Part shown: one piece after another, positions 49,050-50,445 of the stretch
How the letters are laid out: each line of letters starts with the position of its first letter
How positions within the stretch are numbered: position 1 is the stretch's first letter
Translations under genes and position numbers: made by a program
The notes under the pieces: model-generated
What the model was told of the DNA's origin: nothing
What the model saw: only the letters and a program-made list of their open reading frames with translations
The model's database searches: none
Assembly (NCBI RefSeq): GCF_002198715.1
Contig: NZ_MWLK01000028.1
Span: forward strand, 1-50,445
DNA from: Rhodomicrobium sp. R_RK_3
GTDB taxonomy: Bacteria; Pseudomonadota; Alphaproteobacteria; Rhizobiales; Rhodomicrobiaceae
Length of the DNA stretch: 50,445 nucleotides
Reading direction: 5' to 3'

Positions 49050-49140
49050 TTATTGCAATCCCCTGTCGTTGGCGTCGTAGGAGAAGGTGGTTTTGATGAC
49101 GCTGCCCAAGATCGAGGACACCGCATGCGGACACCATTGA
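49050..49140 (-). pseudogene. Second Rhs/YD-repeat fragment
   Basis: The minus strand encodes SILGSVIKTTFSYDANDRGL, then a stop at 49050-49052. It parallels ISGGVINTTFSNDADGNQIA of the fragment at 48007-48330, so it is the same YD-repeat junction from a second Rhs copy, cut off within the repeat. Confidence 0.65.
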
Positions 49141-49173
49141 CGTGAGATTAGCCAAACACAATCGTCTTCTTAG

Positions 49174-49530
49174 CTAGTATTTAACAGTCGGATCTGGCTC
49201 CATTTGATCACATGCGCCCTTAACCATATTATCCATAGTCGACGACAAATGATAAACGGCGTCGCTCGGACAGTCGTGCTCTTTTTCTGCAACGTATAGA
49301 GTTATATTTCGCCTTTTGTTAAATACTATTACTTCTGTCAGTATTTTATTTATGTCAGGTCTATCCCACGCCGTAAATTGCGTAATCGTTTCAGGCGATT
49401 CAGCTCCTACAGCAATTTTCAGCATTTTGGTACCGCCGATAAATCCTTTGCTCACCACGATTTTGACGCCAAAATGATCCGGTTCAAGCTGCCAATCGCG
49501 AAGCCAAGTGTTGATGAGATCATCGATCAT
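49174..49530 (-). CDS. Candidate immunity protein
   Basis: A 118-residue AT-rich gene: a helical start (MIDDLINTWLRDWQLEPDHF) and several beta strands (GVKIVVSKGFIGGTKMLKIA, EVIVFNKRRNITLYVAEKEH). No family recognised by name. Its ATG shares a base with the toxin-like gene's stop (TAATG at 49528-49532), the classical arrangement of toxin followed by immunity gene. Cytoplasmic (no signal). Confidence 0.6.
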   Translation of the reverse strand: MIDDLINTWLRDWQLEPDHFGVKIVVSKGFIGGTKMLKIAVGAESPETITQFTAWDRPDINKILTEVIVFNKRRNITLYVAEKEHDCPSDAVYHLSSTMDNMVKGACDQMEPDPTVKY

Positions 49531-50048
49531 TACGGTACCTTTATATTTTTCACTGGCGGCATTTCCAATATGCCTTTGAAACTCCCAATCAGGCTATTCG
49601 GTCCATATATCTTCGCCCATCCGGTGCCTTGCGCTCCGATCGCTGAACTCGGTATTTGGAATTCAGCAAACACGTTGCCCGGCGGGGCATTACGGTACGC
49701 GCCGGAATTTGGGGTGACCCCGTTATTGTTGCTCTCCAACATCCGGCCGTTACTGACCATGTAGTCAAGTTCGTCACGACTCATCCAAAGTCCTACGCTG
49801 ACATAATTAGCTTCTAGAAATGACGACTGAAATACCGACCTTAACGCTGAGTATATTCCGCCTACTCCAAGAAAGCCGCTCCAAACAGATCCGCTCGCAT
49901 AGCCTACCTGCAAGCCAATGGCGACTTCCTGTGGGTTACACAAATTCGCGCCACTTAATGGGTCTGCACAGCCTGGATTATTATTCCCCTGTCCGGGCGC
50001 ATCATTCGAATCGTTGGTCGCCCGGGCTGAGCCGACCAACCGTTTCAA
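49530..50048 (-). CDS. Orphan polymorphic-toxin C-terminal domain, TreTu-like
   Basis: A 172-residue frame without an ATG (TTG at 50048; the frame is open only to a stop at 50082-50084). Residues 80-171 resemble the Rhs C-terminal toxin group that includes the TreTu ADP-ribosyltransferase: YVSVGLWMSRDELDYMVSNG, VFAEFQIPSS, GWAKIYGPNSL and EMPPVKNIKV. The first 60 residues are Asn/Gly-rich linker with a hydrophobic patch. There is no Rhs core attached, so it is probably a displaced toxin tip. Family assignment is from memory of the motif pattern. Confidence 0.5.
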   Translation of the reverse strand: MKRLVGSARATNDSNDAPGQGNNNPGCADPLSGANLCNPQEVAIGLQVGYASGSVWSGFLGVGGIYSALRSVFQSSFLEANYVSVGLWMSRDELDYMVSNGRMLESNNNGVTPNSGAYRNAPPGNVFAEFQIPSSAIGAQGTGWAKIYGPNSLIGSFKGILEMPPVKNIKVP

Positions 50049-50081
50049 AGTTTCGCTTGGCGATTGAATGCTTTGAAGAAC

Positions 50082-50419
50082 TTATCGCCTAGTTTGCTCC
50101 AATTGAGCAAACAAAGCCGCAGCTTCAGCTAGATGTCCATTTAGATTATATGAGGTTACACCACCAGAATATGAGTTGACCTGAATCCGACTAGACAACA
50201 GCTTTCTGAGTATCAACTGCATAGCGTCTTTGCCAGTTCGTAGTCTTCGATAGCGACTGCCAATCTGAGCAACAGAACAATTCTTGAAGGTTGCAGTGGA
50301 TCACTCAACTCTGCCTCACCCTTGATTATAATTAATAGAATGTTTTTCGCTTCATCATGCCGATGGCCTGTGAACCGGCATGCAATTTTGACCCCCTGCC
50401 AGGGGTAATCGGCGTTCAA
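50082..50419 (-). pseudogene. Helical-repeat gene remnant cut by an IS-like end
   Basis: Two overlapping frames on the minus strand together read like one helical-repeat protein: SRIVLLLRLAVAIEDYELAK, then after a one-base shift ILRKLLSSRIQVNSYSGG and LNGHLAEAAALFAQLEQTRR to a stop at 50082-50084. The upstream end runs straight into the IS-like terminus at 50383-50429, so the original start is missing. Confidence 0.4.
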
Positions 50420-50429
50420 TTTTGACCCC
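50383..50429. mobile_element. IS21-like terminus with repeated motif
   Basis: CAATTTTGACCCC occurs twice in direct orientation (50383-50395 and 50417-50429), 34 bases apart. Multiple short repeats of this kind, with AAAATTGACCCC-type sequence, are typical of IS21-family ends bound by the transposase. No istA or istB is in the window; the element may continue beyond the right edge or be a solo end. Confidence 0.45.
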
Positions 50430-50445
50430 GTCCCCGATGGCTCAT

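Overview
The window is a GC-rich chromosomal segment from an alphaproteobacterium, most likely of the order Hyphomicrobiales (Rhizobiales). The order is inferred from several features. The tmRNA gene is circularly permuted (two-piece type) and encodes a tag ending in NYAEARLAA. An alphaproteobacterial-type SspB lies beside it. The hslU-hslV-hisB-(DUF2628)-hisH-hisA-hisF gene order and the BigR/SqrR-like repressor fit the same group. I cannot name a genus.

Layout. 0-9.7 kb: a stand-alone DUF262/DUF1524 (GmrSD-like) protein, an ECF sigma/anti-sigma pair, an acyl-CoA synthetase, three exported thiol-redox proteins (peroxiredoxin, MsrB, MsrA), a secreted double-DUF2541 protein and ispG. 9.8-13 kb: zinc homeostasis (zur-znuC-znuB) and an orphan cobalt/biotin-type ECF transporter ATPase. 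13-20.4 kb: hslVU diverging from a histidine cluster (hisB, DUF2628, hisH, hisA, hisF). That cluster is interrupted by a Cas2-like small protein, an arginase-fold protein and a DUF433/DUF5615 toxin-antitoxin locus whose toxin gene is frameshifted. 20.4-28.5 kb: an AT-richer DUF2441 gene, a conserved hypothetical gene, proBA, then an AT-rich three-gene operon (predicted PD-(D/E)XK-fold protein, ParA/MinD-like ATPase, small basic helical protein), a PagL-like lipid A deacylase and rmuC. 28.5-33.6 kb: def-fmt, a persulfide-type ArsR repressor, a cold-shock protein, two tandem paralogous secreted four-cysteine proteins, and ssrA next to sspB. 33.6-46.9 kb: mostly housekeeping genes (VOC protein, uvrB, ruvX, UPF0173 hydrolase, ligA, PfkB kinase, rpoH, rluD) with a few membrane or secreted unknowns. 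46.9-50.4 kb: tRNA-Glu(CTC) followed by a broken P4-type integrase and an AT-rich graveyard of Rhs/YD-repeat fragments, orphan toxin/immunity-like genes and an IS21-like terminus.

How it works together. Protein quality control is well represented: HslVU, the tmRNA tag and its SspB adaptor, RpoH, and exported methionine-sulfoxide repair. Zur probably controls its own zinc uptake operon. Two places look like mobile or conflict-related DNA: the operon at 24.4-26.4 kb, which I consider the best candidate for an undescribed system, and the tRNA-Glu island remnant at the right end, which keeps a translationally coupled (TAATG) toxin-immunity pair.

Three families of intergenic palindromic repeats are visible. 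They are a BIME-like element (three copies), a TGATTTTGGATT inverted repeat (two copies) and a MITE-like inverted pair. All functional statements come from reading the sequence and from family knowledge; no database search was run.
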